Assembly: GCA_946409885.1 (NCBI GenBank)
Contig: CAMJYF010000159.1
Span: 1 to 5,487 of the forward strand
Source of the DNA: an uncultured Clostridia bacterium
GTDB taxonomy: Bacteria > Bacillota > Clostridia > Oscillospirales > Acutalibacteraceae
Direction: 5' to 3'
Length of the DNA stretch: 5,487 nt
In this document: one piece after another, positions 1 to 5,157 of the stretch
Numbering within the stretch: position 1 is the stretch's first letter
How the letters are laid out: every line of letters starts with the position of its first letter
Made by a program: the position numbers and the translations under genes
Notes under the pieces: generated by a model
The model's database searches: none
Told to the model about the DNA's origin: nothing
The model's input: only the letters and a program-made list of their open reading frames with translations

Positions 1-8
1 TCAGAAAA

Positions 9-36
9 TCGTAAGAATTTCGTCACAAAATCGTCA
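9..36. promoter_or_regulatory. Possible response-regulator operator: three direct repeats at 11-bp intervals
   Basis: The hexamer TCGTMA occurs three times in direct orientation, at 9-14 (TCGTAA), 20-25 (TCGTCA) and 31-36 (TCGTCA). The spacing is exactly 11 bp each time and the gaps are A/T-rich. OmpR/PhoB-family response regulators bind tandem direct repeats one helical turn apart, so an operator is a reasonable reading. TTGATAAA follows at 44-51 and could be a poor -10 of an activator-dependent promoter. The series may continue upstream of the window. The regulator and the controlled gene are unknown; the carboxypeptidase at 293 is the nearest downstream gene. Confidence 0.3.
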
Positions 37-68
37 GTTCCCCTTGATAAAAACCGAAAACAAACCTT

Positions 69-111
69 CCCCCGTTGTGCTACCATATAGGCATAGCGGG
101 GGATGCTTTTT
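69..111 (+). terminator. Terminator-like hairpin with T-run
   Basis: CCCCCGTTGTGC (69-80) pairs with GCATAGCGGGGG (91-102) over 12 positions, including two G-T wobbles, around a 10-nt loop. The stem is followed by ATGC and then five T (107-111). This fits an intrinsic terminator for a + strand transcript arriving from upstream of the window. The 4-nt gap before the T-run weakens it slightly. If transcription instead starts near position 50-60, the same hairpin would be an attenuator or leader structure. Confidence 0.5.
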
Positions 112-261
112 GTAGCGCGGCACCTCAGTGCCGCTATTCGCCGGAGTTGCATTTCGGTAATCTGAAAGATCGGGATCATCGTTGTATTATCAGCGAAACC
201 CTTGTTTTCAGTTCACAAAACAGTTGTTTGCGTTCCGAGCGGCACTGAGGTGCCGCGCTAC
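112..261. repeat. REP-like inverted pair (BIME/MITE-like element) with 24-bp perfect inverted ends
   Basis: Positions 112-135 and 238-261 are exact reverse complements (24 bp), enclosing about 100 bp of non-coding DNA. Each arm starts (reading inward) with GTAGC and then holds its own palindrome, GCGGCAC-CTCA-GTGCCGC, a 7-bp stem with a 4-nt loop. GTAG at the foot of a short palindrome, present as an inverted pair, is the layout of REP sequences in BIMEs that are mobilised by RAYT (TnpA-REP) transposases; calling it such here is inference. No transposase gene is in the window and no clear target duplication flanks it (TG/CC outside), so a TA-target MITE is an alternative. The right arm ends 18 bp before the ribosome binding site of the carboxypeptidase gene, so its transcript could fold there. 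The foot is shared with the element at 1038-1123. Confidence 0.6.
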
Positions 262-292
262 CGCCTCCCGTACGTAAGAAAGGAGTTTTATG

Positions 293-979
293 ATGAACAA
301 AAAACGCAATCTGACAAAGTATCTGTTGTGCGGCGCGGTGGTTCTGCTGATCCTCGCGTCCGCCGCCTTCTGCGGGATGGCGCGGGTCGGCGGCGGATCA
401 TCCGTGTTTTCTTTTCTCCGCTCGCCCCGTTATCAGGATGACTGGCGGCTGGTACTGGTGAACGGGGACTGTGCCCTGCCAAAGAGCTTCGCGCCCCCGC
501 TGCTGACCCTCACCAACGGGGAACGGGTGGACGAGCGCATCTATCCCGATCTGCAGCGGATGTTCGACGACGCCCGGGCGGCGGGCCTGTCGCCCTTCGT
601 GCGGGCGGGGTACCGTTCCACGGAAGACCAGGAGCGGATCATGGAAAACAGGGTGGACGCGCTCCTGCGGGAGGGCTGGCCGGAAAAGGCGGCACGGAAG
701 GAAGCCCGCCGCACGGTGGCGCGGCCCGGTTACAGTGAGCACCAGCTGGGGCTGGCGGTGGATGTCAACGCCCACACGTCAGAGGACGAGTGGCGCCTGT
801 ACGAATGGCTGTCGGCAAACGCCTGGCGCTACGGCTTCATTCTGCGCTATCCGCAGGGAGCGGAGGCCGTCACCGGCATCGATTACGAGCCGTGGCACTA
901 CCGCTACGTGGGTCCCGACGCCGCCCGGGCGATCCGGGAAACGGGCGGCACGTTGGAGGAATACCTCGGCGTCGCCTGA
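293..979 (+). CDS. Membrane-anchored D-Ala-D-Ala carboxypeptidase, peptidase M15B (VanY-like)
   Basis: A zinc D,D-carboxypeptidase expected to remove the terminal D-Ala from peptidoglycan stem peptides outside the cytoplasmic membrane. The 228-aa product has a basic N-terminus and one hydrophobic segment (about residues 10-29, an uncleaved anchor or signal; the Cys27 context AAFC is not a proper lipobox). The M15B/VanY domain (about 50-220) follows. Visible motifs are RAGYRS (104-109), the zinc motif SEHQLGLAVD (148-157, ligands His150 and Asp157) and EPWHY (199-203, catalytic Glu199 and ligand His202). Every catalytic position is intact and the length fits the family. An AAAGGAG site (279-285) lies 7 nt before the ATG at 293 and only 4 nt before the ATG at 290, so 293 is preferred; the difference is one Met. 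It could be a housekeeping LdcB/DacY-type enzyme or an accessory vancomycin-type VanY; no vanHAX genes are visible, so a resistance role is not supported. The DUF218 envelope gene follows on the same strand. Confidence 0.9.
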   Translation: MNKKRNLTKYLLCGAVVLLILASAAFCGMARVGGGSSVFSFLRSPRYQDDWRLVLVNGDCALPKSFAPPLLTLTNGERVDERIYPDLQRMFDDARAAGLSPFVRAGYRSTEDQERIMENRVDALLREGWPEKAARKEARRTVARPGYSEHQLGLAVDVNAHTSEDEWRLYEWLSANAWRYGFILRYPQGAEAVTGIDYEPWHYRYVGPDAARAIRETGGTLEEYLGVA

Positions 980-1037
980 TTCATTTCTTTTTAAGGTTAA
1001 AATAGCATAATCAACATCGGAATCGCGTTGCGTCGCG

Positions 1038-1123
1038 GGTGTCCAGTGGACGCCTCTGTGGCGCAGCCACAGAAGCGATGCCTGAGCCGGCAGGCGAGAC
1101 TGCGGATCACGGATCCGCGCTAC
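1038..1123 (-). repeat. REP-like chain of four small hairpins with GTAG foot
   Basis: Four short palindromes lie almost back to back: 1038-1054 (GGTGTCC-AGT-GGACGCC, one G-T pair), 1055-1073 (TCTGTGGC-GCA-GCCACAGA), 1080-1095 (GCCTG-AGCCGG-CAGGC) and 1102-1118 (GCGGATC-ACG-GATCCGC). Three have 7-8-bp stems with 3-nt loops. Read on the - strand the block starts GTAGC (1123-1119) followed by GCGG-palindrome, the same foot as the arms of the element at 112-261, although the palindrome core differs. This points to one repeat family with exchangeable hairpin modules. The orientation given is that of the GTAG foot. It lies between the carboxypeptidase and the DUF218 gene and has no coding sense of its own. 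A structured RNA is an alternative reading. Confidence 0.6.
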
Positions 1124-1163
1124 AATTATACGCCTGCGGCACGCTTTCAAAGACCGCAACGAA

Positions 1164-1183
1164 TTCCATTTGTCAAAATGGAA
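1164..1183 (+). other. Small AT-rich hairpin upstream of the DUF218 gene
   Basis: TTCCATTT (1164-1171) pairs perfectly with AAATGGAA (1176-1183) around a GTCA loop, 56 nt before the DUF218 start codon. There is no T-run after it, so it is not a terminator. It could be a leader structure or an operator dyad, and it may be chance. No convincing promoter was found between 980 and 1239. Confidence 0.25.
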
Positions 1184-1239
1184 AGATGAATAAGTCGTCA
1201 GGATGCGCGAAATTGAAACGTGGAATGATTGGAGATAAC

Positions 1240-2031
1240 ATGCTGAAATATAAGAACCACACCATTGAAATAAAGCGCCTTATACAGGTCGCGTCCGGCC
1301 TGGTCGGTTTTCTGTTTTTCTTCGCCCCGATCCTGCTGGGCGGCATTTTCAATATCGGCACCGCGGCGGGTTTGCTCGGTTTTGGCGGGTTGCTGGCCTG
1401 GGGGTTGTTCCGCCCGAAGATCCTCCCATGGCTGCAAAATGTGAGGGAAACGAAAAAAGGGAGGCTGTTCACCTCTCTGTTCTGCGTGCTGTTCTGCGGC
1501 GGCTTGCTGCTGGTAACGGCGGAATCCGCGCTGATGGTCCGCGCTGTCGTCAACGGGCCGCCGGAGGACGTGCCCGTCACCGTGGTGGTGCTGGGCTGCC
1601 GGGTACGGGGCACGGCCCCCAGCAAGGCCATGCGCCAGCGGCTGGCCGCCGCGGAGGCGTTTCTGCGGGACAGGCCCGACGCGGTATGCGTTCTCTCCGG
1701 CGGAAAAGGGGAGGACGAGGAGATCGCCGAGGCGGACTGCATGTACCGGGAGCTGACAGCCGCCGGGATCGACCCCGGGCGGCTGTACCGGGAGGACCGC
1801 TCCACCTCCACCCGGGAGAACTTCCTCTTTTCCCAAAGCATCATAAAGGACAACGGCCTGCCGGAGACCGTTGTCGTGGTGACCAATGAATACCACCAGT
1901 ACCGCGCCGGGCTGATCGCCAAAGCGCTGGGCCTTACCACCTACGCCATCTCCGCCCCCTCCGGCGTTGGTCTGCTGCCTACTTACTGGGCGCGGGAGTG
2001 GTTCGGGATCCTGTATGAATGGATATGGTGA
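1240..2031 (+). CDS. DUF218 (SanA/YdcF/ElyC-like) membrane protein
   Basis: A 263-aa member of the DUF218 family (E. coli SanA, ElyC and YdcF), whose members affect envelope integrity, vancomycin exclusion or lipid-carrier metabolism; the biochemical activity is poorly defined. Three hydrophobic segments (about 17-36, 40-57 and 77-95) precede a soluble Rossmann-like domain from about 112. The signature motifs are VVVLGCRV (115-122), SGGKGEDEEIAEA (153-165), EDRSTSTRENFLFS (185-198) and VTNEYHQYRAGLIAKALGL (214-232). The start is set by GGAG at 1231-1234, 5 nt before ATG 1240. An open frame continues upstream to a GTG at 1039, but those 67 codons run through the hairpin repeat and have no suitable Shine-Dalgarno sequence, so they are rejected. 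With the carboxypeptidase just upstream this suggests an envelope-related pair, though about 260 bp of repeat DNA separates them and co-transcription is not shown. Confidence 0.88.
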   Translation: MLKYKNHTIEIKRLIQVASGLVGFLFFFAPILLGGIFNIGTAAGLLGFGGLLAWGLFRPKILPWLQNVRETKKGRLFTSLFCVLFCGGLLLVTAESALMVRAVVNGPPEDVPVTVVVLGCRVRGTAPSKAMRQRLAAAEAFLRDRPDAVCVLSGGKGEDEEIAEADCMYRELTAAGIDPGRLYREDRSTSTRENFLFSQSIIKDNGLPETVVVVTNEYHQYRAGLIAKALGLTTYAISAPSGVGLLPTYWAREWFGILYEWIW

Positions 2032-2037
2032 AAACTA

Positions 2038-2066
2038 TTGAATCCCGTTTTGATTTGGTGTATAAT
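2038..2066 (+). promoter_or_regulatory. Sigma-A-type promoter for the MNT-HEPN operon
   Basis: TTGAAT (2038-2043), a 17-bp spacer and a perfect TATAAT (2061-2066) lie just after the DUF218 stop (2031) and 36 bp before the mntA start. The -10 box sits in the centre of a small dyad, GTG-N6-CAC (2058-2069), and TGATT/AATCA (2051-2055, 2064-2068) also flank it. Either could be an operator for autorepression, which many toxin-antitoxin operons show; that part is speculative. Confidence 0.75.
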
Positions 2067-2101
2067 CACATTGAGAAACAAGGAAGGAGGCGGGTAACAT
2101 C

Positions 2102-2404
2102 ATGGCCGGAAAAATCTACTCGGTCAACGAGATCAGGGATATCGTCAATCCGATCGCGTCCCGGTACGGTATTGAACGGATCTTTCTGTTCGGGTCTTAC
2201 GCCCGCGGCGAAGCGAAAGAAGAAAGCGATATCGATCTGCGGGTGGATACCGGCAAGCTGCGCGGGCTGTTCGCCCTTGGCGGGCTGTACGCCGATTTGG
2301 AAGAGCGGCTGGGCAAAAAGCTTGACCTGCTGACGACCCGCAGCCTTGACAGCCGGTTCCTTGCGCGTATCGCAAAGGAGGAGATCCAGATTTATGGGAA
2401 CTGA
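2102..2404 (+). CDS. mntA: MntA-type nucleotidyltransferase, antitoxin of HepT/MntA system
   Basis: A 100-aa minimal nucleotidyltransferase (MNT, polymerase-beta fold). In studied HepT/MntA pairs it inactivates the HEPN toxin by adding AMP to a tyrosine of the toxin active site. The full signature is present: GSYARGEAKEESDID gives GSX10DXD (Gly31, Ser32, Asp43, Asp45), and the third acidic residue is Asp75 in KLDLLT. The length is typical and nothing is missing. AAGGAGG (2084-2090) precedes ATG 2102 by 11 nt, slightly long but the only sensible start. The 3' end overlaps the toxin ORF by 11 bp, and the toxin ribosome binding site lies inside this gene, so the two are translationally coupled, with the antitoxin first. 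A role in phage defence is possible but not shown here. Confidence 0.9.
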   Translation: MAGKIYSVNEIRDIVNPIASRYGIERIFLFGSYARGEAKEESDIDLRVDTGKLRGLFALGGLYADLEERLGKKLDLLTTRSLDSRFLARIAKEEIQIYGN

Positions 2405-2741
2405 TGACCGCGACCGTTCCGTGATCGAAAAAATGCTGACGTATTGCCGCCAGATCGAAGAGGCGCACGTCCAGTTTGGCAGGGACCGGCAGGTCTTTGT
2501 GGAAAACTCTGTGTATCAGAACGCCGTCGCGTTGTGTGTGATGCAGATCGGGGAACTGGCCAATCACCTTTCTGAAGAATTCAGAAGGGAACACGCCGGT
2601 ATTCCTTGGCGGGCGATCCGCGGTATGCGCAATCTGGTGGCGCATGAATACGGCCGACTGGACGCCGCCATCCTTTGGGAAACCGCGACGGAGGATATCG
2701 TGGAATTGGGTCAATATTGTAAAACCGTTTTGGGACAATAA
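2394..2741 (+). CDS. hepT: HepT-type HEPN ribonuclease toxin
   Basis: A 115-aa, probably all-helical HEPN protein (HepT/DUF86 family), the presumed RNase toxin of the pair with the MNT gene before it. The active-site motif RNLVAHEY (79-86) gives RX4HXY with Arg79, His84 and Tyr86; Tyr86 is the residue that the partner MNT AMPylates in characterised systems. The preceding PWRAIRGMRN (71-80) is also typical of the family. Start ATG 2394 has AAAGGAGGAG (2374-2383) about 10 nt upstream; an in-frame ATG at 2346 lies deep inside mntA and lacks such a site, so it is rejected. The pair has its own promoter (2038-2066) and terminator (2747-2790), forming a self-contained cassette. The RNA target is unknown. 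Confidence 0.9.
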   Translation: MGTDDRDRSVIEKMLTYCRQIEEAHVQFGRDRQVFVENSVYQNAVALCVMQIGELANHLSEEFRREHAGIPWRAIRGMRNLVAHEYGRLDAAILWETATEDIVELGQYCKTVLGQ

Positions 2742-2746
2742 ATCAT

Positions 2747-2790
2747 ACCGCCGCGCCATCTGTCTGGATTGCGCGGCGGTTTTCGTTTTT
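2747..2790 (+). terminator. Intrinsic terminator after hepT
   Basis: ACCGCCGCGC (2747-2756) pairs perfectly with GCGCGGCGGT (2771-2780) around a 14-nt loop, followed by TTTCGTTTTT. The 10-bp GC-rich stem plus T-run is a strong + strand terminator, 5 nt after the hepT stop codon. Read from the other side there is no good T-run, so it is a weak terminator at best for the convergent PHP gene. Confidence 0.85.
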
Positions 2791-2820
2791 GTTTGTCTGC
2801 GCACGGATTAATATGTGCTG

Positions 2821-3834
2821 TCAGCCGAACAGCTCGTCGGTGAAATACGCGTTGGAATCGGCGCGGTTGCCCTTTTCGTCCTGCACGGAGACGCGCACGT
2901 AGCCGTCCTCGGGGCGGATCTCAAAGGCCGCGTGCTCGGCCGGGCCGCCGTTTTCCCCGTAGCCCGCCATGCACCGGCGGGCTTTTGTGATGCAGTACAC
3001 CCGCACGGCGGGGGAGCATTCCACGTGCAGCACGTTGTCCTCCAGCCACAGCGCCTTGATCTCTGGCCCCTGTGATGCGTAGAAGTTCCCCTTGACCAGC
3101 GCCTCGGCGATATCCTGATAGGTCAGCGCCGGGGCCTTGATGACCGTGAACGCGCCAAAGGAATCCCACTTGGGGTGGTCCGGCTGCTGGCGGTTGTGGT
3201 TGTCGTCGGCGCCCTGCACGAAAATGCGCTTGTTCTGGTGCAGAAAGTCCTCGTATACACGGGGGTTGTACTCATCCCAGCCGGAGACCACACTGGAGTA
3301 ATTGCAGATCTCCATGGCGTGCATGCCCTCATACTTTGCATACTCGTTGTACCGCTCCAGCGACCACACCGGGTGGTTGTAGGTGATGAAAAAGCCCTTT
3401 TCCCGGCCGATGCGCATGGCTTCGTTGATGCATTCCGGCGAGTATTCCCGCTCAAAATCCGGCTCCGCGGGGTCGAACTTCGCCAGCCGGAAGCCCTCCT
3501 CATCCAGATATTTTGTCCGGTGGAAACAGGGCTGGTATATTGCGTCTTCCTTCAGCGCCACAAAGCAGAGGTGGCAGGTCTTCGGGTCTTCCTGCCAGGG
3601 CTTTTCCTCGTTGAAGCTCATTTCAAACCCGGTCATCAGCAGAAAGTCCGGGTCGGTCAGGTCGTGGTGGGGCACCATCAGCTCGTGGTCGGTGATGCTC
3701 AGCACGGAATAGCCGTGGGCCTTATAGGCCTCCTTCAGCTCCTCCGGCGTCAGCCGCCCGTCGGAAATGGTGGAATGGCAGTGAAGATTGGCCTTGTAAA
3801 ACTGCCCCTCGCGGGGGAGGAGATATTTCGTCAT
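2821..3834 (-). CDS. PHP-domain metallohydrolase (CehA/McbA-like)
   Basis: A 337-aa polymerase-and-histidinol-phosphatase (PHP) superfamily hydrolase, a metal-dependent phosphoesterase or hydrolase fold; the substrate is not identifiable. PHP metal-binding motifs appear in order: NLHCHSTISDG (16-26, His18, His20, Asp25), ITDHE (47-51, Asp49, His50), GFE (69-71, Glu71), CHLC (87-90, His88), YNHPVW (152-157, His154) and GADDNHN (208-214, Asp210/211, His213). The last 80 or so residues look beta-rich and are probably an accessory domain. There is no signal peptide, so it is likely cytoplasmic. The start at 3834 has an AAAGGA site 10 nt upstream. It is the second gene after the oxidoreductase (88 bp apart), separated by a palindrome with a T-run that may lower its expression. 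The two probably act in the same small-molecule pathway (inference). It ends 31 bp from the hepT terminator, in convergent orientation. Confidence 0.85.
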   Translation of the reverse strand: MTKYLLPREGQFYKANLHCHSTISDGRLTPEELKEAYKAHGYSVLSITDHELMVPHHDLTDPDFLLMTGFEMSFNEEKPWQEDPKTCHLCFVALKEDAIYQPCFHRTKYLDEEGFRLAKFDPAEPDFEREYSPECINEAMRIGREKGFFITYNHPVWSLERYNEYAKYEGMHAMEICNYSSVVSGWDEYNPRVYEDFLHQNKRIFVQGADDNHNRQQPDHPKWDSFGAFTVIKAPALTYQDIAEALVKGNFYASQGPEIKALWLEDNVLHVECSPAVRVYCITKARRCMAGYGENGGPAEHAAFEIRPEDGYVRVSVQDEKGNRADSNAYFTDELFG

Positions 3835-3862
3835 AGGGATCGGATCCTTTCTGCGGTATCAC

Positions 3863-3930
3863 AAAAAAAGTTGAAAGTTCAAAGTGAAAAGTTAAAATCT
3901 TTCAACTTTTCACTTTTAACTTTTAACTTT
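3863..3930 (-). repeat. 64-bp palindrome built of AT-rich 7-bp units, terminator-like
   Basis: The left arm 3867-3897 reads as heptads AAAGTTG, AAAGTTC, AAAGTGA, AAAGTTA plus AAA. The right arm 3900-3930 is its near-exact reverse complement: of 31 positions 28 pair, one is G-T and two mismatch, around a 2-nt centre. The block is strikingly AT-rich beside GC-rich genes. On the - strand the second arm runs into seven T (A3863-A3869 on the + strand), so it could work as an intrinsic terminator or attenuator between the oxidoreductase and PHP genes. The right arm overlaps the last codons of the oxidoreductase. It resembles short tandem heptanucleotide repeats known from some bacteria, but the family is not identified. 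Confidence 0.7.
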
Positions 3931-4864
3931 GACGATACGCCATTTCCATCATCAGGGACAGCGCCACCGCGTCGTCGATGCCAAAGGGCGTTTCGGTATC
4001 GTTGGCAATGGCGTTCAGCCACGCGGGGATGGGGCCGGGATCGCCCTGGGGCAGGCGCGGGAACACCCAGCCGCCGCCCACGTTGTAGCAGGCCCTATCC
4101 ATAAAGCCACCCAGCAGAATGGTGCCCTTGTCGCCCACCATCTCAAAGGAGAAGGGGTTGTTTTCCGAAACAAAGGCCGTCTCGTTGACGCCGATGGCGC
4201 CGTTTTCATAGGTGAACACGGTCACGGCGTTGTCCTCCACGCTGTCCACGGTCACGTGGGTCATGGCGGAGGCCGCCTTCACGGGCCGGCCCAGCAGCCA
4301 GTACAGCAGATACATGCCGTGGGCGCCCAGGTCCATCATCGCGCCGCCGCCGCAGGTGGCCCGGTCGTAAAAGCTGGCGGGCAGCCAGTGGGAGGAAGCG
4401 CCGTTGTGGGCGTTGCGCATGCGGCAGTAGTTGACCTTACCGATCAGTCCCTCGTCCACCGCCTGCTTTACCCATTTAAAGTCGCTGCGGCACCGCCAGG
4501 GGTAGGAGATGCAGAACTTCACGCCGCTCTTTTTGACCGCCTCGGCTGCCTCCAGCGCGTCCGCCTCCGTAAAGCACAGCACCTTTTCGGTAAAGATGTG
4601 CTTGCCCGCGTTGGCCGCTTTGATGATGACCTCCTTGTGCAGGTCGGTGGAGGTGCACACCAGCACCGCGTCCACGTCGTCCCGGGCCAGCAGCGCGTCG
4701 TAATCCGCGACGAAATCGCAGCCGTACTGCGCCGCCGTTTCCTTTCCCTTTGCCGCGTCCGGATCCCACAGGGCGGTGATCCGGCACCGGCCGTCGTTTT
4801 GAATCTCTCTGGCGTATCCGCCGAAATGCACGTGCCACGTGCCCACCAGCGCTACGTTTATCAT
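3923..4864 (-). CDS. Gfo/Idh/MocA-family NAD(P)-dependent oxidoreductase
   Basis: A 313-aa dehydrogenase of the family that oxidises or reduces sugars, inositols and related polyols; the substrate is unknown. The N-terminal Rossmann domain (about 1-120) begins INVALVGTWHVHFGGYA, where the usual GxGxxG is altered (Gly8, then His11, His13). DVDAVLVCTS (64-73) and FTEKVLC (91-97) follow, the latter standing where EKP is usual (Glu93-Lys94-Val95). The C-terminal domain carries CGGGAMMDLGAHGMYLLYWL (171-190) with Asp178 and His182, the conserved GGG-x3-DxGxH motif. Start ATG 4864 has AAGGAGG 10 nt upstream; an in-frame ATG at 4903 overlaps the -10 promoter box and cannot be used. The C-terminus stops abruptly at EMAYRQS: its last two codons and stop fall in the heptad palindrome, whereas relatives usually continue several residues past the AYR helix. 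First gene of a likely two-gene unit with the PHP hydrolase. Confidence 0.87.
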   Translation of the reverse strand: MINVALVGTWHVHFGGYAREIQNDGRCRITALWDPDAAKGKETAAQYGCDFVADYDALLARDDVDAVLVCTSTDLHKEVIIKAANAGKHIFTEKVLCFTEADALEAAEAVKKSGVKFCISYPWRCRSDFKWVKQAVDEGLIGKVNYCRMRNAHNGASSHWLPASFYDRATCGGGAMMDLGAHGMYLLYWLLGRPVKAASAMTHVTVDSVEDNAVTVFTYENGAIGVNETAFVSENNPFSFEMVGDKGTILLGGFMDRACYNVGGGWVFPRLPQGDPGPIPAWLNAIANDTETPFGIDDAVALSLMMEMAYRQS

Positions 4865-4901
4865 CGTTTTTTCTCCTCCTTGGTTGTTTGATGGTACCTT
4901 C

Positions 4902-4930
4902 ATTCTATCACACTCTTTCGCGTTTGTCGA
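4902..4930 (-). promoter_or_regulatory. Sigma-A-type promoter for the oxidoreductase-PHP unit
   Basis: On the - strand TCGACA (4930-4925, 5 of 6 to TTGACA), a 17-bp spacer and TAGAAT (4907-4902, 5 of 6 to TATAAT) are followed by the AAGGAGG ribosome binding site and the start at 4864. Transcription would begin near 4895, giving a leader of about 30 nt. The position of the -10 box also rules out the longer reading frame starting at 4903. Confidence 0.7.
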
Positions 4931-4946
4931 TACCCTTCTTTACCGG

Positions 4947-4981
4947 AAAAAGACACACGCCCCACCGAAGCGGGGCGTGTG
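4947..4981 (-). terminator. Intrinsic terminator reading on the - strand
   Basis: CACACGCCCC (4954-4963) pairs perfectly with GGGGCGTGTG (4972-4981) around an 8-nt loop. On the - strand the stem is followed by TC and then TTTTT (A4947-A4951), which makes a good terminator. On the + strand only CCTTTGG follows, so it is weak that way. It would stop leftward antisense transcription just before the oxidoreductase promoter. No - strand gene in the window feeds into it. Confidence 0.65.
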
Positions 4982-4995
4982 CCTTTGGAGATCGT

Positions 4996-5154
4996 ATGAA
5001 AAAACGAGGAGCTGTCATTCAGTTGCGCCGGACGGAAGGAAGGTTGTTTTCCGTTGACGTTGAGGTAATCATAAACGGCGGACCTAAAATGAAATTAAAA
5101 TTACCTGAAAGTTTTGCGCGGCCGGTAAAGAAAATCAACGGAAGCCGAAAATGA
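4996..5154 (+). CDS. Small basic protein of unknown function (52 aa)
   Basis: Not recognised. The ORF begins MKKRGAVIQLRRTEGRLF and is rich in Lys and Arg. Its middle (VDVEVIINGG, KMKLKLPESF) has alternating hydrophobic residues suggesting beta strands; there is no membrane segment. GGAG (4987-4990) sits 5 nt before ATG 4996. The frame is open further upstream to 4888, but that extension reads through the terminator hairpin and the divergent promoter, so it is rejected. No promoter was found between 4931 and 4996. The stop at 5154 is 4 bp before the -35 box of the rpe promoter. It could be a genuine small gene, a remnant, or a chance frame. Confidence 0.4.
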   Translation: MKKRGAVIQLRRTEGRLFSVDVEVIINGGPKMKLKLPESFARPVKKINGSRK

Positions 5155-5157
5155 GGA

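Noticed and set aside
165..190. Weak promoter-like pair CTGAAA (162-167) and TATTAT (185-190) inside the repeat element
   Set aside because: The 17-bp spacing is right, but the -35 is poor and the region is repeat-derived, so it was not called.
1006..1011. CATAAT as a -10 box upstream of the DUF218 gene
   Set aside because: No acceptable -35 sequence is found 16-18 bp upstream.
1039..1239. N-terminal extension of the DUF218 gene from a GTG start
   Set aside because: It translates the hairpin repeat, lacks a Shine-Dalgarno sequence, and a well-placed GGAG precedes the internal ATG at 1240.
1173..1940. Minus-strand reading frames opposite the DUF218 gene
   Set aside because: Low-complexity Ser/Arg/Pro-rich translations without motifs; the + strand gene is certain.
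293..2031. A vancomycin-resistance cluster
   Set aside because: A VanY-like enzyme and a SanA-like protein alone do not make one; no VanH, VanA/B ligase, VanX or VanRS genes are present in the window.
3867..3930. CRISPR-like or tandem repeat array
   Set aside because: The 7-bp units are contiguous, without spacers, and form one palindrome; this is not a CRISPR array.
3175..4104. Long + strand reading frame opposite the PHP gene
   Set aside because: It runs across the PHP gene, the palindrome and the oxidoreductase end; no motifs and no start signal.
3929..4891. Long + strand reading frame opposite the oxidoreductase
   Set aside because: Antisense shadow in GC-rich DNA; the translation is Val/His/Gly-rich with no family motifs, while the - strand frame carries clear motifs, a promoter and a ribosome binding site.
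4865..4903. Longer start for the oxidoreductase (beginning MKVPSNN)
   Set aside because: The ATG overlaps the -10 box of the promoter and lies upstream of the AAGGAGG site that serves the start at 4864.
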